Positions 23,219 to 34,881 of a DNA stretch of 64,000 nucleotides are shown here, piece by piece. The stretch is taken from assembly GCA_019059635.1 (NCBI GenBank), contig JAGVRJ010000001.1, positions 2,790,001 to 2,854,000 on the forward strand. The letters are read 5' to 3'. Made by a program: the position numbers and the translations under genes. Under the pieces are notes generated by a model. The model saw only the letters and a program-made list of their open reading frames with translations, was not told the DNA's origin and ran no database searches. The DNA is from Proales similis. Lineage: Eukaryota; Rotifera; Eurotatoria; Ploima; Proalidae. Numbering within the stretch: the stretch's first letter is position 1; each line of letters starts with the position of its first letter.

Positions 23219-25325
23219 ATGCTGAGATTGGTGCGTAGCTGTTCGCAAAAACTAGTCAACGGACCGAGGCGCGCTCTCTCGACCGGCGCAACTCCCGACG
23301 CCCGACTCAACGCCAATATCAAATTAATCCAAGAATGGGTCGACAAAGTTATGGTCGACGACGACTTGGGTATCGTGCCAGCTCGACTCGACTGGAGATA
23401 TTTATTGGACGAGAGTAATCTTGAGCCAATTCGACGCAATTGCGAGCGGCGGGCCTCGCAGGGCAACATTGCTAGCGTGGTGAGTTCCGCGTGCAAATCG
23501 CTGCTCCAGTCCTCCCTTTCCTGAAATCTTTTTTTCTAATTTCTCTTTCTCTTTCTTCACAAGCACGAGGCGTACAAACGTATAAGCCAGGCAGTTGAGT
23601 CGACCCCGTCGCAATGTCTGAACGAAGTAAAGCAAATGATTGTTGGGAGTTGAGTGTCCTCTCTAAAGCCCAAGTTGATTTAAGTTGGAGTTCACCGGTT
23701 TGATTCGAAATCTCTACGAGGCTGCGATTGAACTGCCCAATAAGACGCATGAAAATGTGGTCAGTTGCTTGAATTCTGAATGTTCTGGTTGCGATCTATC
23801 GATTGAACTAGCCTGACGGAGACTACGACCAGATGAGATGTGTGCTAACACGAGGCCAGTTGGACGAAAGGAAAAAACCGTCGGTCGATCAGATCTGCTC
23901 AATATACAATTGGCTGCGCGAAGAGTGAGTCGATTGAAACAATTGAAGATGCCCTCCTCCAAATAAACTCGCAAAATCCAAAGAAACATTTCTTCGTATT
24001 CAGCCCAACGAGCCTACATCCTGAAGAACGAACTGGCTCAATTAGAGATGGCCCTGATTAACTACACGCTGTCGACTGTGATTAAAAAGGTTGCCCAAGC
24101 CTTTGATTCTCGTCACAATCTGAGCTCAAACGTCAATAATTTGAAAGGGATTTGTTTTGATCACCGTGCCGGATATTCTGCACCATTCGGTGATTGTAAG
24201 TTTCCGACCAGCTTGTTTGTTGTGCCCAGTTGAGAGTTGTCGCTTGAAAAGGAATCGTGCGGATTCAAGACGCAAGGAGAACGCAATCAAGTTTATAAGC
24301 TCGATTTTATGAACGAATATGGCAAATACTGCCTGGCCGGCACGTCGGAGATGTCAATCGCAGGACTGATTCGAAACCGAGCGTTTGATCTGAACGAACT
24401 TCCGCTCAAGTGAGTGCTTGCTGGCTTGCCTACCGCTTTGTGAGTCAATGCTGAATATGGCCCACGCACAAAGGATGTGTGCAGTCAGTCGCTGCTTCAG
24501 GGCGGAAGTGAGCGGCAGTGAGAAGGAGGGCAAGCTCTATCGACTGCACGAATTCACCAAAGTGAACCTAAAACAAACTCCTCTGGTCGGTCATTTGTTG
24601 AATTCGAGTGGACCAAGGTCGAAATGTTCGTGGTGTGTCAAGGGGACGAGGAGGCAAGCAAGAGAGAGCACGAGGCGCTAAAAGACTTGCAAGTCGAGCT
24701 CTTCTCTGACCTTGGCTTCCATTTCAGGTGAGGAACGAGTTGACCTCTTTTGATGCCTAAATAAGGACATATCCGAGCTTTGTAGAGTCATGGACATGCC
24801 AACTCTAGAGCTCGGGGCGCCAGCCTTCAGGAAATATGACATCGAGGCGTGGCTTCCGGCCAATCAGTTCTTTGGCGAGGTAGGATCATGAGGCGCCGAT
24901 CTTAGCCGCCCATTAAGTATGTTGAGCCGAAAGCTGTCGAGCACTTCCAACTGCCTCGATTTTCAAAGTCGCCGTTTGAACATTCGAACAGACGCGAGTA
25001 AGCGCGGAGAGGACGAGTTTGTTCATACGGTAGGAATGCTCCAACGCTATGCTCTGTCTCTCAGTCGCTGACTTTTATTTGAAGCTTAACGGAACAGCTT
25101 GTGCCATTCCGCGCCTATTGACCGCGTTAGTGGAGGCAAATTTCGATCTGGTAGCAAACTCTCATTCTCAACTTATTATCGCTCATATCGACCTTTTTTC
25201 TCAATCACAAGGAGAACGAGTGTTTGAGGATACCGGAAAAACTTCAGCCGTTTATGGACAACCGACAAGCGATTCACAAGCCAAGCAGGATGCGACGATT
25301 GGAGCCGTTGAAAACGTTTAAATAA
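23219..25325 (+). CDS. SARS2: Mitochondrial seryl-tRNA synthetase
   Basis: Charges mitochondrial tRNA-Ser. Thirteen exons reconstruct without conflict: 23219-23479, 23564-23626, 23685-23759, 23812-23924, 23984-24089, 24148-24195, 24252-24409, 24474-24561, 24618-24727, 24786-24879, 24934-25029, 25085-25150 and 25212-25325; 463 residues. The start [20 protein letters not shown] is a basic amphipathic mitochondrial presequence. Motif 2 is present (CRAEVS in the form CFRAEVSG, then [13 protein letters not shown]). [20 protein letters not shown] matches the family block before motif 3, and [18 protein letters not shown] is motif 3. The N-terminal tRNA-binding coiled arm is short ([13 protein letters not shown] end is conserved). 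Introns are as short as 52-85 nt. Compared with the human enzyme (518 residues) it is reduced but complete in catalytic blocks. Confidence 0.93.
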
Positions 25326-25620
25326 ATTGGCCAATTGTTTTGATTAGGATGGTTTATCTTAAAAAAAATTTAACAAATAAAAAACGAAAGCAAGCGAAAC
25401 ACTTTCAAGTCGAGAGAAAATTGACACAAACAAGAGTAAAGGGTAAGAGGTGAAGAGAGACAGAAAAGCAGATGGATAATTTACAAAAACTCGGGGAGTG
25501 GTCGACAATAAAATCCGAAACAAAGAGTCAAAGCACAACAGTTGAGCCAATTGATTTATGATTTGCGGAAAAAATAGATTTGAGCGCATTTTGGAGCGAC
25601 TTGCTCGTTTGATTCCGATT

Positions 25621-28157
25621 TCAACCGGCCTCCTCGTTGAACAAGTACTTCACCTCGCGCATTATTCGCAGACGCGGACCGAGCGGGATGCCCAGCGACT
25701 TGAAGCGCTCTTCGCCTAAGAACGGCAAATCGGCCATGGTCACGTGCTCTTTTTCAAACACGCTCGCGTATTCCTGTTTGAAAAAAGGTTAGATGATGCT
25801 GGCCCTCTTTAAGTCGGAGATGCACGCCTCACCTCGAAGTTGAGTTTTTGAAGGAAAAATCTGAGCAGTGGTGGCTCTTGGCCGAAAAATCTTGAGCAAA
25901 CGCTTGTCAGAGAGAGAAAGTCAACAAGGCCATCCAATCAACCGACCTGGTGAGCTTCTTCACTTTGCCCGTGTTGGTCAGAGTGCAAATGTCTCGCTCT
26001 TGCCGTTTGTTGAGTTGGCAAAAAGAGGCAAAGCGACGCTTTATTCTTGGCTCCGGCCGGCTGCCGCTCTCCTCGCCAGCCAATGAGTTTAGATTTGGCT
26101 CACTGCTGGTCCGCTGGATGGTGTTGTTTTGCACGATGCTCCTCTCGCTTGTTTTCTGTTTCAGATCGTCAAGTTCGTTGCGCAAATTGGCAATTATCTC
26201 TTCGACTTGATGCAGTATTTTCAGCTCGAGCGAAATCTGCGCCACTTTTTTTGCCAACGAGGTCAAATGGCTTTCAATGGTGCCGAGTCGCTGCTTGAGT
26301 TGCCTTCAAATGAGAATTGTTCATACTTTTGTTCAGTAAATAATAGATCAATTCAACCAGCACTCACTCTAACTCGCGCTGGTTGTTACCACTCTGCTTA
26401 TGGCCGCTCTTTCTCTTCGGCCGTCTCACATCCTCGAATGAGCCCAGAAGGGATGATATGTTCGTGCTTGACTCTTCATATGAATCGAGCGATTTGTCTG
26501 GATCGACTATTTTCAGCAGCTCAAAGTACATTTTTTCCAAATCTTCGCTCGCCACAGCCTCAATTAAATACTCAACATGAGCTGAACTGAGCCACCTACC
26601 GCCTATCTTTCCTTTGAGCAGATTCACATCGTCCGAGCTCTGGAAGCTTCTTCTCGGCTTCATCAGATTTGGCGTCGACGTGCGCTGTTGATTTTCAAAC
26701 TCGTCGAATTGACCTTCGGTTATATCGCTCAGATCAGGCGAATCAGTGAGCAGTTCTATTCAAATAGGAGCGAATGAAAAGAAGAACTAGCTAGGCTTAA
26801 AAGTGATCACCAGCTCTATACCTCGTCTATTGGTCTTCTCGGCCCTTGGATTCAAGTGCGCAGGCAGCGCTTCGCTAAGTGTGTTCGTATCCGAGTCGTA
26901 GTAGTTCAATCGGGCGGGAGGCCGATCGCCGCTTTCGTTATCAGTTTGCTTGCTTTTTGAATAGCTGCCGTTGGCAGTGCGTGTCTGATTACTGTTTGTG
27001 TCGGAAGAAGACTTGGAAGTTATCCTGGCGTCGTTCAGTTCATTTGCGGCGTTTTCATTTCGATTTTCGTTCGGACTGCTCGGCTCATTTTCAGACGCGT
27101 GAGGCTTTCGATCGCTTGCCTTGCTGTTCAAGCTTGTTTGACTCGACACGCCGGCCAGATTGTGAACGCGGTTCGATTTAATCGGAAACAGACTGGGGCG
27201 CTTTGGAGCGTCATTCAAACTTGCGGTGCCTGTCTCGTTTGAATTTGTCACCATAAACAGATTGGCCTGGTCGCAATGGGTGCCTATCGTGCGGCCATGG
27301 TGATCGCCGGCCTCATTTCTTGACCTTTCTTGCCCGATTGAGTCACTGGAGGCTTTTCTCAAGGCGTGGCCACTCTCCAATTCCAGGTTGATCTGTCTAT
27401 CTGGTTTGTTTGAAATCGCCGCAGTCGACTTCCAGTTGGTTAAGCTCTGGAGGGATCGTGAGTCCGCGGCCGCCTTTTTGCTTGAGCTCTCAACGGAGGC
27501 TGGCTGAGAGGCCAGGCCTGTCTTGCTCAAATTGCTCCATGACTTGAAGCGGCCATCTGCACTTGGCGATGGTGAGCGAAGTCTGTGAGCTGGTTGGTGC
27601 TGAGTTAGCTTGAGATCTCTCTCGGGCGGGTCTCTTGACTCCGAGCGGCTGTCAGTCTGCGCGGGCTTGTGAGAGGAGATGCGAGAATTCGGCCTTGAGC
27701 CGGGCTCTGGTGTCGAATTCTTTGTTGCGATCGAGTTGTTTGCGGAAATCCTGCGATTATGCGTCTGAGATTGACTCGACTGGTGTACTGGTAGGCCGTG
27801 ATAAAGGCGTTCGACAATTTGCTTTTGACCTGAATGCTCTGCCAGTTTGTTTGGTTCGAATTTGGCGGTCGCAGTTGCACTCGGCGAGGCGTCAGCTCTG
27901 GAACTGGGCCGAGAATGAACATTCAACTCCTGATGCTTAAAGTAGACCTTGGAGCCCATGGAGGCGGCAAAGTTGTTGGCGTGCAGCTTGCATTTGTCCG
28001 CGTTCAAACCGGACACTGTGTTGATGGGCAGCGAGAGCAGCGACTTGAACGTGGACTGCATTGGAAGCACTGGCAGCGAATGCTTGGTCCGGCTTCCTTT
28101 TGAGTACAAATCAGCGTGATTCAACACGAACAAGTGTGTGGGTCGATTGTGGGACAT
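25621..28157 (-). CDS. SAM-domain protein with long disordered N-terminus
   Basis: Five exons: 26822-28157, 26368-26755, 25947-26303, 25833-25890 and 25621-25773; 763 residues with consistent phases. The first 450 residues are low in hydrophobics and rich in Ser, Asn, Arg and Pro. About 450-570 is helical and charged (VASEDLEKMYFELLKIVDPD). A coiled coil follows (ESHLTSLAKKVAQISLELK). The last 70 residues are a SAM domain: QEPPLLRFFLQKLNFEEYA, then TMADLPFLGEERFKSLG and IPLGPRLRIM. SAM domains mediate protein-protein or RNA contacts. I do not recognise the exact orthologue; the PLGPRLRI end is a distinctive variant of the usual LGHRLKI helix 5. The gene converges with SARS2 (296 bp between stops). 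Confidence 0.75.
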
Positions 28158-28704
28158 GGCAGATGGATGTTTTGTGCAATTTTTTTTTCTCTCTTAATTT
28201 CAAGCAAATTGATCGCTCGCACAGTTTGGAGGTTTCGACGTCGTTTGTGTGCATTAAATGAATTAAAATTGGAAATTCAAATAAACAAACCGTTTGCAAA
28301 TAGCTTGCTGACTGTTTGAGTGAAGCTACTATTGGAGGCAATTTTTATTTGAACTGTTTCGCCATTTACTCGCTTGATTGCTTCGTCGTAATTCGGCAGC
28401 GGCTTTCCAACTGGGCTCGCTCGAGCAGCCTATGAATGCAATACACACAAGGTTCAGAATTCGTTCGTTTAAAGATTTCTCAAGTCGACTCAAGTAAACT
28501 GCTGCTCGAGAGCGAACTAAAATGAACTGGAAGCAATATTCGGCGCCCAGATTCAAAAGTGCTCTCAAGTGTTCACCAGAGCAGAACAATGGAGCCAAGC
28601 GCTTACCGAGCCAGGTCTGGGTGAGGCTGGCACATCTCTGCGCCCCGGCGATTGCGATCCGTACCTGCGACGGGAGCTAAGCATTGAATTGCTCAATTAA
28701 CGAC
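28158..28704. other. Spacer between SAM-domain gene and upstream unknown gene
   Basis: About 550 bp on the 5' side of the SAM-domain gene and the 3' side of the next minus-strand gene. AT-rich near 28180-28330. The minus-strand frame around 28329-28598 lacks a good context and was not accepted. Presumed promoter of the SAM gene plus 3' untranslated region of the next one. Confidence 0.4.
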
Positions 28705-31239
28705 TTAAACGAGAATGAATTTGTTGATCGGGCACCTTGCTGAGTCGGTTCTCAAGAACTCTTTGGGTGGCCGCTTGATGAGCACTCGAGATGATCTCGC
28801 TTCGCTCTGAGTTTCAGACTTTTCACATTTCGTATTCAGAAATTCAGGCGACCGGCAGCTTACCGGATTTAGATTTGAATCCGAGCGTTTCAGAGGCCGT
28901 TGAACGACCAGAATCTTTTGATGCTCGTCCGTTGAGCTTGTCTCGTCTCTCAGGTTTATTCGGCCCATCGACTGCTTGTGTGACGGCGTCTCTGTCTCAT
29001 TGAATGTGTGATGCTTCTTGGGCGCTTGAGGAATTCTCGCCTTCTCGCTCTGTCGACTAGTCCTCTCCGGCACGAGATCCGAGTCGACCTTCAAATTTCG
29101 AATCGATCAGTCCCGAATCCCAGAGGAGACTGCTAGTCAGCGCGGCGCCCTCTCACCTTGTACTTGTCGAGACTCAATGTGACTCTGTCGCCGTTTCTCG
29201 AGCCATCCCTCAGCACTTGACTCTTGAGCTTCTCCTCCTTGTTCACCTCGTGTCTGAACTCGGCGCTCGATGCGACTCGGCTGCTTTGCTTTGGTTTGGT
29301 CATTAATACATTTAGTAAATATATTCTCAACGCGTTTTGGATGGCATTCAGCTCGATTCACTCGCAAATTTCTCCTCTGCCTCTTTCTCTCCTCCCTGGC
29401 CTGCTCTGGCTATTTGTGTGTGTGTGTCGAGTGAGAAAAACAAAGCACTGAGGGGCTCTTGCCTATTCAATCTATTCGACTCCTAAATGGCTTAGCACCT
29501 GAGAAAATGGCGTAGAGAAAAAAAATCGCAAGAGTCGACTCGGTATCAACACTGCAAGTTTCTCTTCATTCAATTGATTGCAGCCATGTACAAAACAAAC
29601 AATTGGGCGCTCGTTTCGTAGCGGTTTAAAAGCTTGCGCTTGGTTACAATTGGTTTGTGCGAGTGAATTAATATTTAGACGAGAAATGAAATACAAAATG
29701 AAAAAAATAAAACGAAGAAAAATGCGTAGAGCGCGCAACCGATGGGCTAGTAGCAGCCCGCTAGCCATGGTGGTGTTTTTGAGGCCTCAGTGACCATATA
29801 GTGCACATTCGCCTTTGGGCACTTTGGCGAGCAAAGTCAGCTTTGGAGGCCCTTTTTAGTTGGCTTTTCGAGAAGAGGGCCCATCCTATGTGCGCAGGTG
29901 TTGGCCTCGCGTAACGATGAGAATCAACCAATAAATGGTTACATAACGATCAAACACACTCGCTCACCCGGTGAAAAGCTGAGAGAGTTTAAAGATGGAA
30001 TAGGGCCAGCAGACTGAGCATGGTGTTGGCAGTTGCTGAGTATACAAGAAAGAGAGAGAGGCAGGAGGAAAAGAAACTACCGGCGTGACGGGTTACAGTG
30101 ATCGGGGAAGAAAAAAAGGGGAAAAATCAACGAGTATAGGTAATCGATGCCGGTTATTATGAACTTGCTCAAACTTGACTGCAATCGAAGAGAGACGGCG
30201 GCAACGTGGGCAAAAAAGCGCGAGCGGCTTTTTTTTTCTTTGTTGTAATTTCCGCAATTCGAACTCGAATTTTCAGACTGATTTGAACAACAAGCACAAC
30301 AACAATGAGAAATGGTGTATGAACGCATTAGGCCGGACTTAACCTAATTCAGTTGAAATCTAGAGCAGCGTAGTTCGGTGCTTTCACTGATGCCGCTGCT
30401 TATCCCAAAGTATTCATTGCCAAGCGAACGAGCAAATATGCATAGAAACGCTCATAGTTGACTGAGCAAATCAAAAAGCAAAAGTTCACAGTCCAGCAGG
30501 GCGGCTTACTTGTTTGCGATTGAGGTCCACTCGTACTTTTAAAGGCGTGCGGTTCGACGATTCGTCAGTGGCGGCCAGCTGCTTTAAACTGCGCCGCATT
30601 TGCTGCTTTTGAATGAACTGCTCTCGTAGTGAGCCGGTGTCGACTTTTCTAGCCTCGCTTGCTCTATTGTCTGGAGACGGTTCAATTCGGCGTCCACTCA
30701 TGTTTGCCTTAAAAACGAATCGGTTTGCAAAGTGTTCAAATCGACGATAAAAGGAAATTGTTCGAACAAGACGAATGGCAAGCAACAAAAGGGAAGTGAG
30801 TGAAACTGGCCCGATGGTGACAAAACGCCTGCGGCTTAGAACAACACTGCAACACTTGAAATTTAACCTTTAGACCTACTTGCTCTTTATTGCTTTTATT
30901 GTTGCACAATGCTTCCATGTGGTTCATTCGAATTTGATGCGAAAATTCGCTATATTTGCTTGTGCTTGCCTCGCAGGACCTGATCACTTTGATTGGCACG
31001 AATCCGCTTTGTCTTGAATCAGGCAACGCGTAGGCCTTGCTTAGCATTTGCTGGATGCTGTCTATTTCTTGTGACGCGTTTTTTATACAAAAATGTGCCG
31101 CCGCGTCTGTTTGAGCGGGACGGCCTGTTCGATTTAACTTGAGTCGAATTTGCCTTCGCGCGTCCAATGATACTTTAACCGGCTTGTTTGGAAGCAGGCA
31201 GTGTGCCCGAGCAGTCGCCTCTGGCAGCGCTGTTGACAT
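28705..31239 (-). CDS. Unrecognised basic protein, four exons
   Basis: Exons 30880-31239, 30510-30707, 29157-29288 and 28705-29088 join in phase 0 to give 357 residues; each boundary has GT-AG ends. The model depends on a 1.2 kb intron (29289-30509), by far the longest in the window, so two separate genes are possible. Exon 1 contains a short helical element (SQEIDSIQQMLSKAYALP). Exon 2 includes SLREQFIQKQQMRRSLKQL. The last two exons are highly charged and serine-rich (VLIKRPPKEFL near the end). No transmembrane segment, signal peptide or known domain is seen. Composition suggests a disordered cytoskeletal or nuclear protein, but no function can be assigned. Confidence 0.5.
29289..30509 (-). 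other. Long intron of the unknown basic-protein gene (or spacer between two genes)
   Basis: 1221 bases with no frame that I could connect to flanking exons. It holds a GT run near 29413-29427, a GA run near 30050-30060 and A/T runs. If the model is wrong this is intergenic sequence. Confidence 0.4.
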
Positions 31240-31488
31240 GATCGCTGGCCGCTCGCATACGCTCAGCTTGATCGGTCTCGTTCGATGAGGCAGTCGACTC
31301 GTTTAAATTCTAAAAAGAAATTTGCACTGAGACGATAAACTAATGTTTGATAATCACCGTCGACAGTTAATTAAAACGAGCATGAAACGGTGCAGAATAA
31401 AGCAAAGAAATAATAGAAGAGAGAGAGAGAGAGTAAATAGAAGCCGAAAGTGCGCCAGACGCTCTGTTATCGACTTGCACTCATTTTC

Positions 31489-31833
31489 ATGTCATTTGAA
31501 AGTCCGAGTCCAACCGGTCAATAACTAGCCTCTCTTTCGCTCTCTCTCTCTTACTGCCTGCCTCTGTTCCGCACGTCTACACAATTAACCCGATTAATCA
31601 AATTTTACTTTCAAGTCATCTCTACCCGTCCCGACTTGTGCTGCTGCTGGCCTCAACAGTCGGTTCACCACCGGCGCTGTTTAAGGCACAAAAGTGAGGC
31701 GGTGCGTGCCGCTCGAAAAGATATTTTCGAAAATGAAATGCGCTTATTCGCTAAGGCTGGCTATTTAACTGACGAATTGAGCGTGCTAGTGGACATGGCT
31801 AGCGCCGATCGATTGAGAAACGAAAACTTATGA
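31489..31833 (+). CDS. Possible small two-exon gene, 81 residues
   Basis: Exon 31489-31516 begins with ATG (MSFESPSPT) and ends at a donor GTCAAT; exon 31616-31833 follows a good pyrimidine-rich acceptor and keeps the frame. The C-terminal half looks like real protein: AARKDIFENEMRLF, AKAGYLTDELSVLVDMAS. AATAAA about 60 bases after the stop supports a terminal exon. A CCCWP cluster lies in the N-terminal half. The first exon is short and could be wrong. The gene would be divergent from the unknown basic-protein gene. No family recognised. Confidence 0.4.
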
Positions 31834-32710
31834 ACGACACGACGCTTTCTAATCGAAAGGGAAGCAACGAGTTAAATAACAATGAAATGAAAATAATAAA
31901 ATTAATAAATTGCACCAAGAAACAATAATAATTTACAAGTAGCGGATTGAGTCCGCCTATTAGACTACAAAACAATTATCAAGCGAGCGGGTAGGGCGCC
32001 TCGCATGTTTTGCTTGCGTCTTGGTAGGTAATCGTCGAATTAGGGGCTGCTGCTGCCGCTGCTTGCCAGTTTGCATAACAGCTTTTTTTTTCTGTTTAAC
32101 AAGTAGAAATGGTGTTCGGAGGTCCTTCCCGACTACTTTCAGCTCCTTAGGTCCGCAGGTTTGCTTAGTTTAATGCTCGACTGCTCAACTCACAATGCTC
32201 ACTTGTGCACTCACTCGCTTGGCTGCCTGCTAATGCGTTTTTCTTCGCCTCTGATTCTCTCACTGCTAAGGAGTATAATAATGGACAATGAATGAAATAT
32301 GAAAACAAGCAGGCAAATGCTCGAAATTATTTCTCAAGTGACTAGCTTTTAGACGAGCCAAGCGCTCCCTAATGCCGAATACACAAAGTGTTTGTACTAA
32401 AAGTGAAATTGAATTTAATCGCAGCTATGCGTATTCTATTTACGCGCTTTGGCTCGGTGTTCTTGCCGATTATAGGCCTCTATGTGTGTGTGTGTGTGTT
32501 TGTGTGTGAGAGAGAGTCTAAGAGGGTTAGTGCAATATGGGCCAGGGAAACCTGAGGCTCGTTTTAAATCTCGGACCAGCTTGTATTCTTAAAACGTAAA
32601 CAAAGCGAAAACAAACAGATACGAAAACAAAACGAAAAAAGCCTCAATTCGACACGCGCTAGGACACACCTTAATTGCTTTTTATTTCTGTTTCAAGTGT
32701 TTGAAACGTC
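31834..32710. other. Intergenic region with simple repeats
   Basis: Contains AATAAA signals near 31896-31912 for the small plus-strand gene, a GT tract at about 32483-32508 followed by GA, and a minus-strand AATAAA near 32680 that probably ends the POLR2D transcript. No gene supported. Confidence 0.45.
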
Positions 32711-33020
32711 TTAATCGAATGGTGGTCTCTTGTCAGTCTTTTTGAATACGACTCTCCCAATCCCTGCCTTTTCGTCTCTTTTCACTGCTTCTGAAGTTGT
32801 TGAATTTCTCACTAAGCCTGTGCTGAGAATCGAATCAAAACACTTTGATGTAAATTCAAGACCTTCAGGCGTCAAAAGAATCTCATTAAACCACTTGTCT
32901 GTCCTTTTCAAGCTCAGAGTTGAGTCTAAGAGACCAAGTTTATATATTGCACACAAGTTGAGAGAAATCAGAAAAAAAAGGAGAAAAAAGGTTCGTTTGC
33001 TGCTATTAGAACAGATAGCT
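32711..33020 (-). other. Open 3' region downstream of POLR2D
   Basis: The minus strand stays open from inside the last POLR2D exon, in a different frame, until a TAA at 32711-32713. The part after POLR2D has protein-like composition (WFNEILLTPEGLEF, RVVFKKTDKRPPFD). It may be the POLR2D 3' untranslated region, an alternative last exon or part of an unseen gene. A minus-strand AATAAA near 32680 fits any of these. Confidence 0.3.
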
Positions 33021-33671
33021 TTAGCCCTGGAAGCTTCGTTTTGTCTGAATGTCGTCCAGAATTCGCTGCAAGTCATCGCCTTCAATCTTATTCTCAAGAC
33101 TACGACCAGCTGAGAATGCGGAGTCTCAATTGATTCAGAAATGTGAATATTTACCTCGGGATGAGAGCTTTGGCTTCTTCTTCGTTCTCAGGGCACAGGT
33201 TAGCCAACGAGGCTATTTCGAATTTGTGGAAATTGGCCCTTTGCACCAGCATGCTTGCAAATGGGGCGTTTTTGAGAGACGAGCTCAGTCGGACGATTGT
33301 TGGATTGGACTCACTTTCGTACGGCAATAATCGTCTCTTTGTTCTTGAAGCGGCTGAAGCGTTCACAGTATTCGAGCGTTTTCATGAACACTTTGGGCAG
33401 CTCTGCCTCTTCTTCGGACGCCGCGTTCTGATTTCGTCTATTTAACCGCTTTTCGTTTCATCTGGAGGCGAAATGCGCTAAGCCTGGAGCTCACCGATTT
33501 TCCATTAGCATGTGCACCTCCGATATGAGAAGAGTTTCGGCATTCTCGAATTCTAAAACGATTCTGTCATTCCTCTTTACTCGATTCTGAGTTTATTTGG
33601 CTCTAGAGACCTTTTGGAAATTTAAGCTGCGAGGCGTCCTCCTCTTGCTGCTCCTGTAAATTGCTGGCCAT
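33021..33671 (-). CDS. POLR2D: RNA polymerase II subunit RPB4
   Basis: RPB4 pairs with RPB7 to form the stalk of RNA polymerase II. Five short exons were assembled from the ATG at 33671. Exon 1 ends [11 protein letters not shown]; exon 2 encodes [20 protein letters not shown]; exon 3 encodes [19 protein letters not shown] and KNKETI; exon 4 encodes [20 protein letters not shown] and AKALIPR; exon 5 encodes [20 protein letters not shown] and ends RSFQG. These blocks match the whole RPB4 family in order and spacing, and total length (about 143 residues) matches the human protein (142). Introns are about 50-65 nt. The gene shares a 263 bp promoter region with the divergent actin-maturation-protease gene. 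Confidence 0.95.
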
Positions 33672-33934
33672 CTCTTTTCCGATCAGAGCGTCAACTTGAT
33701 GAATTTGATCAACAATAGCGCTGGTCAAAGCGAACAGCAGATTCATTGCGCCACATGAGAACCAATCACTCGTGTCAAAATCAACCAGACATTTGCAGCA
33801 AACTTGCGCTCGTAATCGAGTAAACGCGCCCTCCCCCTAATTAAGAATCTTAATCATAAAGTTATCTGGGCACCTCGGTTGCTGCTCGACTTATACCCAG
33901 TTGATATAACGCCGCTCATTGGGCCGGCTTCCTG
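33672..33934. promoter_or_regulatory. Bidirectional promoter POLR2D / ACTMAP
   Basis: 263 bp separate the two divergent ATGs. No TATA box is evident. Both are broadly expressed gene families, consistent with a shared housekeeping promoter. Confidence 0.5.
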
Positions 33935-34867
33935 ATGGACCCTATTTGCCGAAAGAGGTAAACTTGAATTGAACGAAATTAGAGCGCTATTTACAATTCA
34001 ATCAATAGAGTCGATCAAATCGTGCGGTCAGTGGGCTTCCAGAACGAACAATGGCTGCTTTCGAATCGGTCTATTGAACCTGTTATTCAACAAGGACCTC
34101 AGTGAGCTACCAAGTGTCTAAATTGAATTGAGAATTCATTTATATCTAAAATTCAAGATGTGGACTTGTGGCACTTGCAATGGCCTTGCGATCTCTGGGA
34201 GTTGAAGCCAGAGTCGAGGAGCTGATGAAAGTAGCCCGCGAGTCAGGCTATACACTCGGAGGTGAAATGTTTGATGGTAAAAGCTCGCGTGAACATGAAT
34301 CGCTCGCTGGTCTAACGAATCCTTTTTTACTTAGCTAATCAGCTAAATGAGTTGGCGAATCGCTATTGGCGCTGTCATGTCCTAGCCACTGCCAGTCAAA
34401 ACGGAGTCAAGGACTTGACCAGTCAAATTCTCATGCAAAAGCTGATCCTCTTTGCCTACGACTGCGATTTCAACTTTGAGCCGTGCAACAAGAGAGGCCT
34501 AAAAGCGCACTGGGCGCTGATCACTGGGTTCTTTGCTCCGAGCGGAACACAAATGCCAAATGACTACGCAGACGACTGTCAAGAGAGAGTGCCAGTTCTG
34601 ATAGACACAAGTCAACAGCCAGAGCTGCGCAGTCAGCTGCTCGAACAATTGAACGGCCTCGACTGGAATTTGGACTCTAGATTCCATGTTATTTGCCAGC
34701 ACGGTAAATCTCGCCACTCGGGCGCGTGGAGTCTGCAAAAAGTAATCGAGAGTAGTTCACAACTCGATAAAGTCGACGAAGCAAAGTGCAAGTTGGGCGA
34801 ATACATCCGACCCAGCGACGGCTCAATTAGAGAAAGTCTCGCGTCCAAATTTATCGTGTTCGAATAA
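33935..34867 (+). CDS. ACTMAP: Actin maturation protease homologue (C19orf54 family)
   Basis: Four exons, 33935-33957, 34009-34101, 34158-34276 and 34335-34867, give 255 residues. The vertebrate protein removes the acetylated N-terminal cysteine-containing peptide from actin. The likely catalytic cysteine is C40 in QQGPQCGLVALAMAL. The histidine block is conserved as DFNFEPCNKRGLKAHWAL, and HGKSRHSGAWSLQKVIESS matches the last family block (QGKSWHYQLW in human, from memory). The human protein has a long proline-rich N-terminal extension that is absent here. The first exon is only 23 nt; its phase is right but it is the least certain part. It ends 14 bp before the convergent N6AMT1 stop. Confidence 0.85.
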
Positions 34868-34881
34868 ACAAAACGGCTTTT

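Noticed and set aside
26530-26620. Possible intron in exon 2 of the SAM-domain gene
   Set aside because: Candidate donor and acceptor give mismatched phases, while the frame reads through with sensible protein.
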